This document shows positions 8,498 through 17,447 of a stretch of DNA of 64,000 nt, piece after piece (within the stretch, counting starts at the first letter, position 1; the number at the start of each line of letters is the position of its first letter). The notes under the pieces were generated by a model. The model did no database searches and was not told the origin of the DNA. It saw only the letters and a program-made list of their open reading frames with translations. This stretch comes from Bacilli bacterium. GTDB taxonomy: Bacteria; Bacillota_I; Bacilli_A; RF39; UBA660. The DNA lies in assembly GCA_017409025.1 (NCBI GenBank), contig JAFQTN010000004.1:1-64000 (forward strand), read 5' to 3'. The position numbers were made by a program, and so were the translations under genes.

Positions 8498-10684
8498 ATG
8501 GAAAAGAAAGTGTTTAAATTAAATTTTAGGGGAAGGGAATTAGTTGTAGAACATGGTGAGGTTGCTAAACAAGCTCATGGTGCTGTATTAGTTAGATATG
8601 GTGATACTGTTATTTTATCTACTGCTGTAGTATCTGCAAATGCTAATTTATTATCAGACTTTTTCCCACTTATGGTTTTATATAATGAAAAGTTATATTC
8701 TGTAGGAAAAATACCTGGTGGATTTATTAAAAGAGAAGGCAGACCTACTGATGCAGCTACATTAGCAGCAAGAATGATCGATAGACCGCTTCGTCCTTTG
8801 TTTCCAGAGGATTTTAGAAATGAAGTACAAGTTGTTAATACAGTATTATCAGTAGATAAAGATAATTCACCAGAACTTACTGCGTTATTTGGATCATCAC
8901 TTAGTGTATCTATTAGTAAGATTCCATTTAATGGTCCAGTTGCAGCCGTTAAAGTTGGTAGAGTTAATGGTGAATTCGTAATTAATCCTACTGTAGAACA
9001 AATGGAAATGTCAGATATTGATTTAACTGTTGCTGGAACAAAGAAAGCTATCAATATGGTTGAAGCAGGAGCTAGAGAAGTATCTGAAGAAGATATGTTA
9101 GAAGCTTTAATGTTTGGTCATGAAGCTATTAAAGAACTTATTGCTTTTGAAGAAGAAATTATTGAAGCAATTGGTGAAGAAAAGATGGAATATGCTAAAT
9201 TAGAAATTTCATCTGAACTAAGAAGTGAAGTAGATAGCTTTTGTAGAGATAGAATAGATGCTGCATTAAGAATTAAAGATAAGTTAGAGAAGTATGCTGC
9301 TATTGATAAGGTGAAAGAAGATTTAGTAGAAAAATATAAATCTTTATATGAGGATACTATGAAAGTAGATGAATATAAAGAATTAATTACTAAAGTATTA
9401 CTAGTATTTAGTGATGTTGAATATGAAATATTTAGAAATATTACAGTACTAGAAAAAACTAGAGCTGATGGAAGAAGAATGGATGAAATTAGACAATTGT
9501 CTACTGCAATTGATTTACTTCCAAGATGTCATGGTAGTGCATTATTTACAAGAGGTCAAACTCAAAGTTTAGCAACAGTTACATTAGGTGCTTTAGGAGA
9601 ACATCAAGTATTAGATGGTCTTAGTATTGAAGATGAAAAAAGATTTATGTTACATTATAATTTCCCGGCATTTTCTGTAGGAGAAACTGGTAGATATGGA
9701 AGTCCTGGTAGAAGAGAAATTGGTCATGGTGCTTTAGGAGAAAGAGCATTATCTTATGTAATTCCATCTGAAGAAGAATTCCCATATACTATAAGAGTAG
9801 TTTCTGAAATTCTTGAATCTAATGGTTCAAGTAGCCAAGCTACTATATGTGCTGGATGTATGGCTTTAATGGCTGCTGGTGTTCCTATTAAAACTCCAGT
9901 TGCAGGTATTGCTATGGGGCTTATAACAAGTGGAGAAGAATATACAGTTTTAACTGATATTCAAGGCCTTGAAGATCATCTTGGAGATATGGATTTTAAG
10001 GTAGCTGGTTCTAGAAATGGTATTACTGCACTTCAAATGGATATTAAGATTAGTGGTATAACTAGAGAAATTTTAAAAGAAGCGTTAGAACAAGCTAAAA
10101 AAGCTCGTATGCAAATTCTTGATGTAATTGAAGAAGAAATTGCAGAACCTAGAAAAGAAGTATCTAAGTATGCTCCTAAGACTGTAACATTTATGATTAA
10201 TCCAGATAAGATTAAAGATGTAATTGGTCGTGGTGGAGAAATGATTACTAGAATTATTCAAGAATGTAGTGGGGTAATTTCAGTTAATGATGATAAAGCT
10301 GTTAAAGTAGATCTTGAAGATGATGGTAGAGTAATGATTTATCATATGGATCAAGAAGTAATTGATAAAACAAGAGAAAGAATTGAAAACATCGTTCGTG
10401 AAGTTGAAATGGGTCAAGTATATAATTGTAAGGTAGTAAGTGTACAGGAATTTGGTGCTTTTGTTGAAGTGTGGCCTGGATGTGAAGGGTTAATTCATAT
10501 TTCTCAATTAGATATAAATAGAGTTAATAAAACTGAAGATGTTGTATCTGTTGGAGATGAAATATTAGCTATAGCTACTGGATATGATAAAAAAGGTAAA
10601 TTAAATTTATCTAGAAAAGAATTACTTCTAAAAAATAAACCTAAAAAAGAAGAAACTAAAGAAGAAGTTGTAGATGCTGAATAA
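8498..10684 (+). CDS. pnp: Polyribonucleotide nucleotidyltransferase (PNPase)
   Basis: A 728-residue phosphorolytic 3'-5' exoribonuclease. Two RNase PH-like domains flank an all-helical linker; the second carries the active-site region ([32 protein letters not shown]-like segment [19 protein letters not shown]). A KH domain ([17 protein letters not shown], about 560-600) and an S1 domain (about 625-695) follow, ending in an acidic tail. ATG at 8498 is preceded by GGAAAAGAGG; an in-frame start at 8465 would lie in the terminator hairpin. It acts in mRNA turnover. Confidence 0.97.
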   Translation: MEKKVFKLNFRGRELVVEHGEVAKQAHGAVLVRYGDTVILSTAVVSANANLLSDFFPLMVLYNEKLYSVGKIPGGFIKREGRPTDAATLAARMIDRPLRPLFPEDFRNEVQVVNTVLSVDKDNSPELTALFGSSLSVSISKIPFNGPVAAVKVGRVNGEFVINPTVEQMEMSDIDLTVAGTKKAINMVEAGAREVSEEDMLEALMFGHEAIKELIAFEEEIIEAIGEEKMEYAKLEISSELRSEVDSFCRDRIDAALRIKDKLEKYAAIDKVKEDLVEKYKSLYEDTMKVDEYKELITKVLLVFSDVEYEIFRNITVLEKTRADGRRMDEIRQLSTAIDLLPRCHGSALFTRGQTQSLATVTLGALGEHQVLDGLSIEDEKRFMLHYNFPAFSVGETGRYGSPGRREIGHGALGERALSYVIPSEEEFPYTIRVVSEILESNGSSSQATICAGCMALMAAGVPIKTPVAGIAMGLITSGEEYTVLTDIQGLEDHLGDMDFKVAGSRNGITALQMDIKISGITREILKEALEQAKKARMQILDVIEEEIAEPRKEVSKYAPKTVTFMINPDKIKDVIGRGGEMITRIIQECSGVISVNDDKAVKVDLEDDGRVMIYHMDQEVIDKTRERIENIVREVEMGQVYNCKVVSVQEFGAFVEVWPGCEGLIHISQLDINRVNKTEDVVSVGDEILAIATGYDKKGKLNLSRKELLLKNKPKKEETKEEVVDAE

Positions 10685-10713
10685 TCATCAAACAACTTCT
10701 TTTTTTTATAAAA

Positions 10714-10740
10714 AAAATACTTCTTTCGAAGTATTTTGAT
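10714..10740. terminator. Bidirectional terminator between pnp and cotJC
   Basis: AAAATACTTC/GAAGTATTTT perfect hairpin with a TTTC loop between convergent genes; T-rich on the plus side and A-rich upstream, so it can serve both strands. Confidence 0.8.
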
Positions 10741-10741
10741 T

Positions 10742-11302
10742 TTATTCATATCCTTTAATTTTATATTCTTCATATAATTCTTTAAATCTATTAAAGTGAA
10801 CTACTTCTCTTTGTCTTAAGAATAATAAGACATCGATCACATCTTTATCATCACTTAGGTTTATTAAGTTTTCATATACAGCTCTTGCTTTTTGTTCTGC
10901 AGCCATATTTTCTGATAAATCTGCTAATGGATCTCCTGTAGTATTGATGTATTTTACATCAAATGTTTCTCCATCGGCATTTGTAGGGAATAATCCGTAT
11001 CCATGTTCGGAATAATGGCCTCCAAGTCCTACTTTTTCTAATTCTTCAATAGTAGCTCCTTTAGTTAATTGATGAACCATTGCACATATTATTTCTATAT
11101 GGCCTAATTCTTCTGTACCAATATCTGTAAGTAAGGCTTTACCTTTATCATCTGGCATTGAATATCTTTGATTTAAATATCTTAAAGCTGCAGCTAATTC
11201 TCCGTTAGCGCCACCGTATTGAGTAATAAGATATTTTGCCATTTTTAAATCTTTTTTCTTGATATTAACAGGGTATTGCAAAGTTTTAACATATTTCCAC
11301 AT
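10742..11302 (-). CDS. cotJC: Spore-coat protein CotJC, manganese-catalase family
   Basis: A 186-residue protein of CotJC length and type: MWKYVKTLQYPV start, ITQYGGANGELAAALRYLNQR, DIGTEELGHIEII (Glu and His ligands of the di-manganese site) and REVVHFNRFKE (second Glu/His pair). In Bacillus CotJC is a coat component deposited in the mother cell. It begins directly after the stop of the CotJA/B gene, which lies upstream on the same strand; the two share one transcript. Non-spore-forming relatives also keep CotJ-like genes, so its presence alone does not prove sporulation. Confidence 0.9.
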   Translation of the reverse strand: MWKYVKTLQYPVNIKKKDLKMAKYLITQYGGANGELAAALRYLNQRYSMPDDKGKALLTDIGTEELGHIEIICAMVHQLTKGATIEELEKVGLGGHYSEHGYGLFPTNADGETFDVKYINTTGDPLADLSENMAAEQKARAVYENLINLSDDKDVIDVLLFLRQREVVHFNRFKELYEEYKIKGYE

Positions 11303-11739
11303 TATTTAGTTCCCTCCCATGGCCATGGGGATTTTATCCAATTCCATGAATTTGTTCCTAAGTTTTCGCTATCTACGGTTAATGGACCATAAGTATTTTC
11401 GTATTGGTCACATAATTTTTTTTCTTCCATTAAATATTTTTTGTATAAATTTATCATTGAAGAGTTGTTTGGATGAGTATCTAGATATAAATTTAATTCT
11501 ATTAAAGCAAATTTATACATTAAAATATTATATAATAATTCTTCTTTTTGATTTGTTGGTTTTAAGTTTCCATATCGATAATTTTTATATGGATCATATA
11601 AATTATTAAATAGATTACCTCTTAAGAAGGCTTCTTTTGGATCTGCTAAACTAGGATCCATTTGTTTATTGGTAACATTAAAATTATTATTAAATTCTTG
11701 GTACCAATCTTCTGGTATATTATAAAAGTTATTGTTCAT
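11302..11739 (-). CDS. cotJB: CotJA-CotJB fusion spore-coat protein
   Basis: A 145-residue protein. The C-terminal 80 residues are a complete CotJB: KFALIELNLYLDTHPNN, a helical middle and the WNWIKSPWPWE tail. The N-terminal part contains DPKEAFLRGNLFNNLYDPY, which matches the CotJA pattern of a Pro/Asp-rich segment and an xxAFxxGtLFxxLxxPY core. In Bacillus cotJA and cotJB are separate genes of the cotJABC operon. Here they appear as one frame directly upstream of cotJC, with stop and start overlapping. CotJB assignment is firm; the CotJA-like part is an inference from a short motif. Confidence 0.8.
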   Translation of the reverse strand: MNNNFYNIPEDWYQEFNNNFNVTNKQMDPSLADPKEAFLRGNLFNNLYDPYKNYRYGNLKPTNQKEELLYNILMYKFALIELNLYLDTHPNNSSMINLYKKYLMEEKKLCDQYENTYGPLTVDSENLGTNSWNWIKSPWPWEGTK

Positions 11740-11793
11740 TATTTCCTCCCATATTATAGTATGTTTCTTTATCTTTTATGGTTGGGTCAATGC

Positions 11794-11997
11794 CTAGATC
11801 ATATATAGTGATGTATCTGGTTCTATATAACTATTATTAAATTTTTCTGATTCTAAACGAGATATTCTAAGTTCTAATTTTTTAATTCTATTTTCTAGTT
11901 CTTGTATTTTGAAATTTATATTGTTATTTGGTATAGGGGGATTAAAGTTAGGTGGTAATGGTCCGTTAAAATTAGGTATATTTTCAAAAAAATTCAT
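11794..11997 (-). CDS. Small Pro/Asn-rich, coiled-coil protein, likely coat-associated
   Basis: A 67-residue protein: an Asn/Pro-rich N-terminus (NIPNFNGPLPPNFNPPIPNN) is followed by one heptad-like coiled coil (IQELENRIKKLELRISRLES) and a short tail. The ATG at 11997 is 7 nt after GGAGT; a GTG at 12006 lies within that site and is less likely. It is the first gene of the minus-strand cotJ unit. Composition resembles small spore-coat proteins, but I recognise no family. Confidence 0.65.
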   Translation of the reverse strand: MNFFENIPNFNGPLPPNFNPPIPNNNINFKIQELENRIKKLELRISRLESEKFNNSYIEPDTSLYMI

Positions 11998-12043
11998 ATA
12001 TATCACTCCATAATATTATATGTGTGAAATGTATTTGTGTTAA

Positions 12044-12072
12044 TTGACTTATATATATATTTTATTTATAAT
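12044..12072 (+). promoter_or_regulatory. Promoter for trmB
   Basis: TTGACT (12044-12049), 17-bp spacer, TATAAT (12067-12072), divergent from the cotJ unit. Confidence 0.75.
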
Positions 12073-12094
12073 ACAAAGGTATGGAGGTAATGAT

Positions 12095-12739
12095 ATGAGG
12101 TTAAAGAACGTAAAGGGTGCTAATGAAATAATAATAAATGGTATTTATTATGTAGATAATCCTTGTCAATATAAAGGTAATTGGAATAAATATTTTGGTA
12201 ATGATAATCCAATATATGTAGAAATTGGTATGGGGAAGGGTGATTTTATTATAGAAAATGCTCGTAGATATAAAGACATTAATTTTATTGGAGTAGAAAA
12301 GTATGATAGTGTTATAGTTAGAGCTATACAAAAATCTAATGATTTAGAACTTGATAATTTAAAAATTATTAGGGTTGATGCGAATAAATTGGATACTATT
12401 TTTGATAAAGAAGTGGATACGATATATTTAAATTTTTCTGATCCATGGCCAAAAGATAGACATACTAAAAGAAGACTTACTAGTTATATATTTCTAGATA
12501 TATATAGTAAGATATTTAAAGGTAGAAATAGAATTGTACAGAAAACAGATAATATTAATTTGTTTAATTATTCATTAGAATCTTTAAGTAATTATGGTTA
12601 TGATATAGTATATAAAACTAATAATTTAAATTGTTTAAATAATGATAATATAATGACAGAATATGAAAAAAGATTTTATAATCTTGGAGTTAAAATAAAC
12701 AAACTGGAAGCAATTAGACAAAAACAAGATAAATGTTAG
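12095..12739 (+). CDS. trmB: tRNA (guanine-46-N7)-methyltransferase
   Basis: A 214-residue SAM-dependent enzyme that makes m7G46 in tRNA variable loops. The SAM site EIGMGKGDFI, the FIGVEKYDSVI segment, NFSDPWPKDRHTKRRLT (signature) and the C-terminal IMTEYEKRF motif are all present. The start at 12095 fits GGAGGT 6 nt upstream and the N-terminus MRLKNVKGA of Bacillus TrmB; in-frame starts at 12044 and 12081 lie in the promoter or the ribosome site. Confidence 0.96.
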   Translation: MRLKNVKGANEIIINGIYYVDNPCQYKGNWNKYFGNDNPIYVEIGMGKGDFIIENARRYKDINFIGVEKYDSVIVRAIQKSNDLELDNLKIIRVDANKLDTIFDKEVDTIYLNFSDPWPKDRHTKRRLTSYIFLDIYSKIFKGRNRIVQKTDNINLFNYSLESLSNYGYDIVYKTNNLNCLNNDNIMTEYEKRFYNLGVKINKLEAIRQKQDKC

Positions 12740-12746
12740 AAAAATG

Positions 12747-12775
12747 TTGAAATTTCCTTATAATTATGATAAAAT
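12747..12775 (+). promoter_or_regulatory. Promoter for the sepF-divIVA unit
   Basis: TTGAAA (12747-12752), 17-bp spacer, extended -10 TGATAAAAT (12767-12775). Confidence 0.8.
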
Positions 12776-12808
12776 TATGTTAATTATAGAATAGGAGGTA
12801 TTTTAAGT

Positions 12809-13186
12809 ATGGCCTTTGGTAAAAAAATAAAAGAAATAATATCAGATGATGACAGTAATGAAGATGCTTATTATACTGAAGAAGCAGTAACGGTATCTAA
12901 TGGCAGTGGAAAGATGATATTATTAGAACCTAGAGCTTTTTCTGAAAGTCAACAGATAGCAGATCATTTGAAAAAGAGAAATACTGTTGTGGTTAATATG
13001 AAAAGGGTTACTGCTGAACATGCTAAAAGAATAATTGACTTTTTATCAGGAACGGTATATGCAATAGGTGGAGATTTACAGAAAATCGGGGTTGGAATTT
13101 TCTTGTGTACACCAAAAAATGTTAATGTAGAAGGTTCTATATCTGAAGAAGATAATAATAAAAATCATGAAGATATAGATATGTAA
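12809..13186 (+). CDS. sepF: Cell-division protein SepF
   Basis: A 125-residue FtsZ-bundling septum protein. After a short amphipathic N-terminus ([10 protein letters not shown]) and an acidic linker comes the SepF core: [28 protein letters not shown], then [23 protein letters not shown] and a final FLCTP strand. AGGAGGT precedes the ATG. divIVA starts 10 nt after the stop, the usual Bacillota arrangement. Confidence 0.96.
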   Translation: MAFGKKIKEIISDDDSNEDAYYTEEAVTVSNGSGKMILLEPRAFSESQQIADHLKKRNTVVVNMKRVTAEHAKRIIDFLSGTVYAIGGDLQKIGVGIFLCTPKNVNVEGSISEEDNNKNHEDIDM

Positions 13187-13196
13187 TGGTGATATT

Positions 13197-13625
13197 ATGA
13201 AAAGATTTAGTGTAGTAGAAAATGGTTATGATATTGATGAAGTTAATAGATTTATTGATATTGTAATTGGAAGACTAGAAAAACTTAATGCTGAAAATGC
13301 CGCTTATGTTGCTAAAATTGATAAACTTAATTTAAAATTACAAGAAACTAAACCAAATGATGATAAATTAGAGAAAGCAATATTAGCAGTACAAGAAACT
13401 GCTGATAGGATGAAAGAAGTATCTAGAGAAGAAGCTAGAATTATAGTGGAAGAGGCTAAAAATAATGCTAATTCGATAGTTCATGAAGCGTTAGTTAGAG
13501 CAGAGAAAATAGAACATGATAGTATGGTACTTGAAAAAAATATGAAAGTATACAAAGAAAGAATTAAAACTTTATTAGAGACACAACTTAGGATAGCTGA
13601 AGATTTGGATAAGGTTGAATTATAG
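13197..13625 (+). CDS. divIVA: DivIVA-family cell-pole/division protein
   Basis: A 142-residue coiled-coil protein with the DivIVA N-terminal motif (KRFSVVENGYDIDEVNRFID) and two heptad-rich segments (about 22-55 and 60-140). It is shorter than B. subtilis DivIVA and could also be placed in the GpsB/DivIVA group. It is expected to recognise curved membrane at poles or septa. It is followed 16 nt later by a large membrane coiled-coil gene, suggesting a partner at the same site. Confidence 0.88.
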   Translation: MKRFSVVENGYDIDEVNRFIDIVIGRLEKLNAENAAYVAKIDKLNLKLQETKPNDDKLEKAILAVQETADRMKEVSREEARIIVEEAKNNANSIVHEALVRAEKIEHDSMVLEKNMKVYKERIKTLLETQLRIAEDLDKVEL

Positions 13626-13641
13626 TTAAGGAGGAATTTTT

Positions 13642-15966
13642 ATGGCTAAAGATGAAATGATAGAAGAAATTAGCGGAAAAGACTTAAGCCCTAATGGGGA
13701 AGAAGATATGTTTTTTTACGTAAATGGAACGGAAGAATTTACGGAAGAACAAAAAAGAAGAATGGAACAAGCATTTTCTGATTCTAGAGATGTAAGAGAC
13801 AGAGCTGAACATATGGAAATGGATGAAGAAATTGTAGAAATGGGAGTTCCGACTCCTGCACCTAAGGGAGCGGATTCTGTTACAAAGGAAACAGTTGAAG
13901 AAAAAATTGCCAAATTTAAACTTCATCTTGAAAAAATTACAGCAATTATAAATCAAATAAAAAGTACGTTTATTCTTAGTAGTGATTGGAATATTGATGT
14001 TTCTGCAGAACTTAGATCATTGAGTATAGAAATTGGTGATTTGTGTAAAGAGGCTGATATTTTAATTGCTGATATTGAATCGTTAAAGATTGTTCTTGGA
14101 GGAGAAACTCTAAGTTTAGATATTAAAGAAATTAAAAAAATGATAAAAGATATAAAGAATAGACTAAAAGAGTTAAAAATTCATCATCTTCAATTATATA
14201 ATGCACGAGTGGATATGATTAATATAATGATAGATGAGATATTGCTTGATGTTAATTTGACTGCTGAAATGAGAGCAAAATTAGAAGCCTTAAGAATGCA
14301 AAGAATTGATGTTATAGTTCGTAGTTGGCAACATTATGCTTATTTAGGACAAATTGATTTTAATGTTTTTATTAGCGTTATTGCTGAAATAAAAAAAATA
14401 AAAGATATAACACCACCAAATTTAGAAACAGATATGGCTTTTATTGAAAATGAAATAACTCGTCTTGAAGAATTTCCAAAGGATAAATTAAGTGCTGAAG
14501 AAGTAATTGCTCTTAAGGATGATTGTATATCTGTTGCTAACAGAATTAATGATTTTAGAATTAAATTAGAAAATAATAGACATAACATTAGTGAAAAAGA
14601 TTATAATAATTATTTGGATAGGCTTAATGATGCTGAAGCAAATTTAGCACTTGTTAATAGCGATTTAAAGGTGAAATTAGTTCCAGGTCCTGTACCTGCT
14701 GAAGAAATAAAAATTTATAAAGAATTGTTGGAAAAATTGGAAGAATTAAAGAATGTATCAATTTATTGCCGTAATATGATAGAAGCATTATACGGTCATA
14801 TAGATGAAAAAGGAATACAAGCATTTTTAGTTCATATTGATACTTATGAGAGAAGATTGGAAGAAATAAAACAGGATATTGAGGAAAAACATAAAGCTGG
14901 AGAATTAGATGATAATCAATATAATGAATTAATGAAAAAAGTAGAAGAAATTGAAAATATTCTTAAAAATGCTCGTGAAAAAGTTAAAGAGCCTGAGATG
15001 ATCAAAGATGTTGATATATTTGTATTTTTAAACAAAAAAATTGATGGCGTTGAAAATGCGTTAGATGCTTTGGAGAAACAAGTTGATGCATTAGAAAAAC
15101 CTATTAAGGATAAAAATGTAAGAAAACAAATTGATTCTATTATTAAAAAATTAGAACAAGAAATTAAAGATATTGAGGATACTTTAGAGAAATATAAAAA
15201 TGAAAATCCGGAAAAATATAAAGAAACTAAAGAAAGATTAGATAAGGCAAAAGAAAGACTTGAAAAGGTTAGCAAAAATTATAGAAAGAAATGTCCTTTA
15301 TTGGTAAGAGCGGTAAAGAGCGCTAAAGCATTTTATAAAAAACATAAAAAAGCTTGTTTGATTGTTGCTGGTCTTGCAGCATTTGCGCTTGTTGGATATC
15401 ATGTATTGATTCCTGCTATTATGCATGGTAATATAATGATAGGAACAGCTGCTCCTGCATTGAGTGGATTTACTAATTTTGTAAATAATATTCTTGGTGG
15501 AATTGTTGGCGCTAGTAAAACAGTTAATGGTACTTGGCTTTTAGCTAATGGTGTAAGAATCAATGCAAGTCGAGCTGCTACTTCTTTACTTAAGGGATTA
15601 GCAATTTCTGGCATAGGTACTACAACATTAGTTGCTCCTATAGTTGTAGCTATTAAGAAATTAGTAGAAAAAATGAATCTTGCTGAACTTAAGGAAAAAA
15701 TTGCCAAAGATAAAGAAAAAAATAAAGAAAAAGAGAAAAAAGAAAAGAAACCAGTTGAAAAAAATAAGACTAAGAAAGCTGATAGGATGTCGTTAGACGA
15801 ATTAGCTAAGTTATTAAAAGAATATAGAAAGTCTGGCAAATCTTTGGATGAGTTTTGTGTTGAATATGAATTATCAGAAGAAGAAAAAGTAGTAATTCAA
15901 TATTTGGAATCTAAATCTCAAGAAAATAAGCAGAATTTAGAAAAATCTGGAAGGAAGGGGAGATAA
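13642..15966 (+). CDS. Large membrane-anchored coiled-coil protein, unknown function
   Basis: A 774-residue protein. The N-terminus is acidic, residues about 80-550 are almost all helical coiled coil, then come hydrophobic helices at about 571-594 and 650-672 with a Gly/Ala-rich stretch between them. The C-terminus is Lys-rich (near 690-720) and ends in a short helical module (SLDELAKLLKEYRKSGKSLD). The long N-terminal part carries no signal peptide, so it is probably cytoplasmic and tethered from its C-terminal half. A good AAGGAGG precedes the ATG. It lies 16 nt after divIVA and 2 nt before a DUF1292-like gene. No family recognised; a division-site scaffold is an inference from context. Confidence 0.8.
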   Translation: MAKDEMIEEISGKDLSPNGEEDMFFYVNGTEEFTEEQKRRMEQAFSDSRDVRDRAEHMEMDEEIVEMGVPTPAPKGADSVTKETVEEKIAKFKLHLEKITAIINQIKSTFILSSDWNIDVSAELRSLSIEIGDLCKEADILIADIESLKIVLGGETLSLDIKEIKKMIKDIKNRLKELKIHHLQLYNARVDMINIMIDEILLDVNLTAEMRAKLEALRMQRIDVIVRSWQHYAYLGQIDFNVFISVIAEIKKIKDITPPNLETDMAFIENEITRLEEFPKDKLSAEEVIALKDDCISVANRINDFRIKLENNRHNISEKDYNNYLDRLNDAEANLALVNSDLKVKLVPGPVPAEEIKIYKELLEKLEELKNVSIYCRNMIEALYGHIDEKGIQAFLVHIDTYERRLEEIKQDIEEKHKAGELDDNQYNELMKKVEEIENILKNAREKVKEPEMIKDVDIFVFLNKKIDGVENALDALEKQVDALEKPIKDKNVRKQIDSIIKKLEQEIKDIEDTLEKYKNENPEKYKETKERLDKAKERLEKVSKNYRKKCPLLVRAVKSAKAFYKKHKKACLIVAGLAAFALVGYHVLIPAIMHGNIMIGTAAPALSGFTNFVNNILGGIVGASKTVNGTWLLANGVRINASRAATSLLKGLAISGIGTTTLVAPIVVAIKKLVEKMNLAELKEKIAKDKEKNKEKEKKEKKPVEKNKTKKADRMSLDELAKLLKEYRKSGKSLDEFCVEYELSEEEKVVIQYLESKSQENKQNLEKSGRKGR

Positions 15967-15968
15967 TT

Positions 15969-16226
15969 ATGGTAGATAAAATAGTTGAGTTAGAAAACGA
16001 CAGAAATTATGTGATATTAGATGAAACACTATTAAATGGTAAAAAACATTATTTTGGTTTACGTTTAAACGAAAATGAAGAACCAACTAATAATTACTTA
16101 TTCTTTGAGGAGTCTAAGGAAGGTAATGATACTTTCTTGACTCCTGTAGAAGATGATGATATGAAAGGATTACTTCTTACAGCCTTTACAGTTAATTTCT
16201 TAGATAAGGTTTATGATGAAGTATAG
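15969..16226 (+). CDS. Small DUF1292-like acidic protein (second copy)
   Basis: An 85-residue protein (KIVELENDRNYVILDE, GKKHYFGLRLNENEE, then LTPVEDDDMKGLL) with the same strand and helix layout as the protein at 5538-5780. It starts 2 nt after the stop of the membrane coiled-coil gene, so translation is coupled. As in the first cluster, a DUF1292-like small protein directly follows a large coiled-coil protein. Confidence 0.75.
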   Translation: MVDKIVELENDRNYVILDETLLNGKKHYFGLRLNENEEPTNNYLFFEESKEGNDTFLTPVEDDDMKGLLLTAFTVNFLDKVYDEV

Positions 16227-16235
16227 GGATTAGTT

Positions 16236-17408
16236 ATGGAAAATATAAAAAATAAAAATAGTTTTTTAATAACATGTATTTCATGTATCGTATTACTTTT
16301 AGCAATGTGTTATTTCGGAATTAATACTAATATTAAAGGAACTCAAGCTACTGATGCTACATTTAAATGTGCTTCAGGAAAAACATTAGTTGATTCTGGT
16401 GGAACTGCTTATTGTTGTCCTAGTAGTTATGGTAATGTTAAGATTTCTCCTTTGGTAAATGGATCATATTATTGCGTTCATGAAGATGCAGAAGAGATAA
16501 GTTCTGGTAGTAGTAATGTTGTCTATGAATTTGCTGATGGAGATGATTATACTTATGATTTAACAACAGAAGAAGCAGCAGATTTTTCTGATTATTTATT
16601 AACAACTGGTTTTCTTCCTGATTGGTTGAAAAATCAAACTTCTATAAAGTCAAATTTAACTAGACAAATAAATAGTAAATTTTCAGGTAGTGGTTGGATA
16701 ATTCAAAGTTATGATGATTGTGTGTTGGATATTAATGACACATTAAGTTGTTCTTATTATGAATGTAATTTATCTAGTAATACTTGTTTTGTAAAGGCTG
16801 AAAAAGCTACTACTGATGAAAGTGCATGTTTTAAATATGAATCTAAAAGTCCTTATAATGGTAATACGTTTACTGTTTATCAATGGCTTAATAAGGAACA
16901 AAATCTTGGTAAATATGAATTGGTTAGTTCTGCCACTAGTTTTAATGCTTGTGATAATCTTAATTCTAAGTCTTGTTATAAAGCTGTATCAAATGGTGAG
17001 ACTATTTATAGCTGGACATTTGATTATCAGGCTACATCATTATTAGAAAAAGTTTCAGGGGTTGATAATGAAACAGATTGTAATAATTTAAAAAACTCAT
17101 CTTCAAATTCAGAACCAAGTTCAAAACCAAGTTCAGAACCAAGTTCAAAACCAAGTTCAGAACCAAGTTCAGAACCAAGTTCAAAACCAAGTTCAAAACC
17201 AAGTTCAGAACCAAGTTCAAAACCAAGTTCAGAACCAAGTTCAGAACCAAGTTCAGAACCAAGTTCAGAACCAAGTTCTACTTCTAATAATGATAATGTT
17301 GATGCAAATCCAGGTACTGGAGAAATTGCTATATTTGTAGTATGGTTAATCGGTATTGCTGCAATAACTTATAGTATTTATTATTTTTCTAAAATGAAAA
17401 GAAATTAA
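16236..17408 (+). CDS. PSS-repeat surface protein with N- and C-terminal membrane segments
   Basis: A 390-residue protein. A hydrophobic segment at about 9-28 exports it; residues 40-285 form a Cys-containing ectodomain of no recognised family. Residues 293-348 are 14 tetrapeptides of E/K-P-S-S. NPGTG at 358-362 is followed by a hydrophobic helix and the basic tail KMKRN, resembling an NPxTG cell-wall sorting signal, though no sortase gene is in view. If no sortase acts here, the C-terminus is simply a second membrane anchor. It starts 9 nt after the DUF1292-like gene and may share its transcript. Confidence 0.8.
   Translation: MENIKNKNSFLITCISCIVLLLAMCYFGINTNIKGTQATDATFKCASGKTLVDSGGTAYCCPSSYGNVKISPLVNGSYYCVHEDAEEISSGSSNVVYEFADGDDYTYDLTTEEAADFSDYLLTTGFLPDWLKNQTSIKSNLTRQINSKFSGSGWIIQSYDDCVLDINDTLSCSYYECNLSSNTCFVKAEKATTDESACFKYESKSPYNGNTFTVYQWLNKEQNLGKYELVSSATSFNACDNLNSKSCYKAVSNGETIYSWTFDYQATSLLEKVSGVDNETDCNNLKNSSSNSEPSSKPSSEPSSKPSSEPSSEPSSKPSSKPSSEPSSKPSSEPSSEPSSEPSSEPSSTSNNDNVDANPGTGEIAIFVVWLIGIAAITYSIYYFSKMKRN
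17112..17279 (+). repeat. 14 tandem 12-bp repeats encoding E/K-P-S-S
   Basis: Fourteen in-frame copies of [G/A]AACCAAGTTC plus one base; the order of Glu and Lys forms is E K E K E E K K E K E E E E. Copies are otherwise almost identical, so copy number is likely to vary by slippage or unequal exchange. Confidence 0.95.
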
Positions 17409-17433
17409 AAAAGAGCAATAAAGCTCTTTTTTT
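17409..17433 (+). terminator. Rho-independent terminator
   Basis: AAAAGAGC/GCTCTTTT hairpin with an AATAAA loop and a T7 run, after the PSS-repeat gene. Confidence 0.85.
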
Positions 17434-17447
17434 ACAAAAGGTGAATT

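Noticed and set aside
17032-17274. Minus-strand Leu/Asn/Val repeat frame
   Set aside because: It is the mirror image of the PSS repeats on the coding strand and has no ribosome site.
17112-17279. Regular repeats that could suggest a CRISPR array
   Set aside because: Units are 12 bp, contiguous, without spacers, and in frame within a coding sequence.
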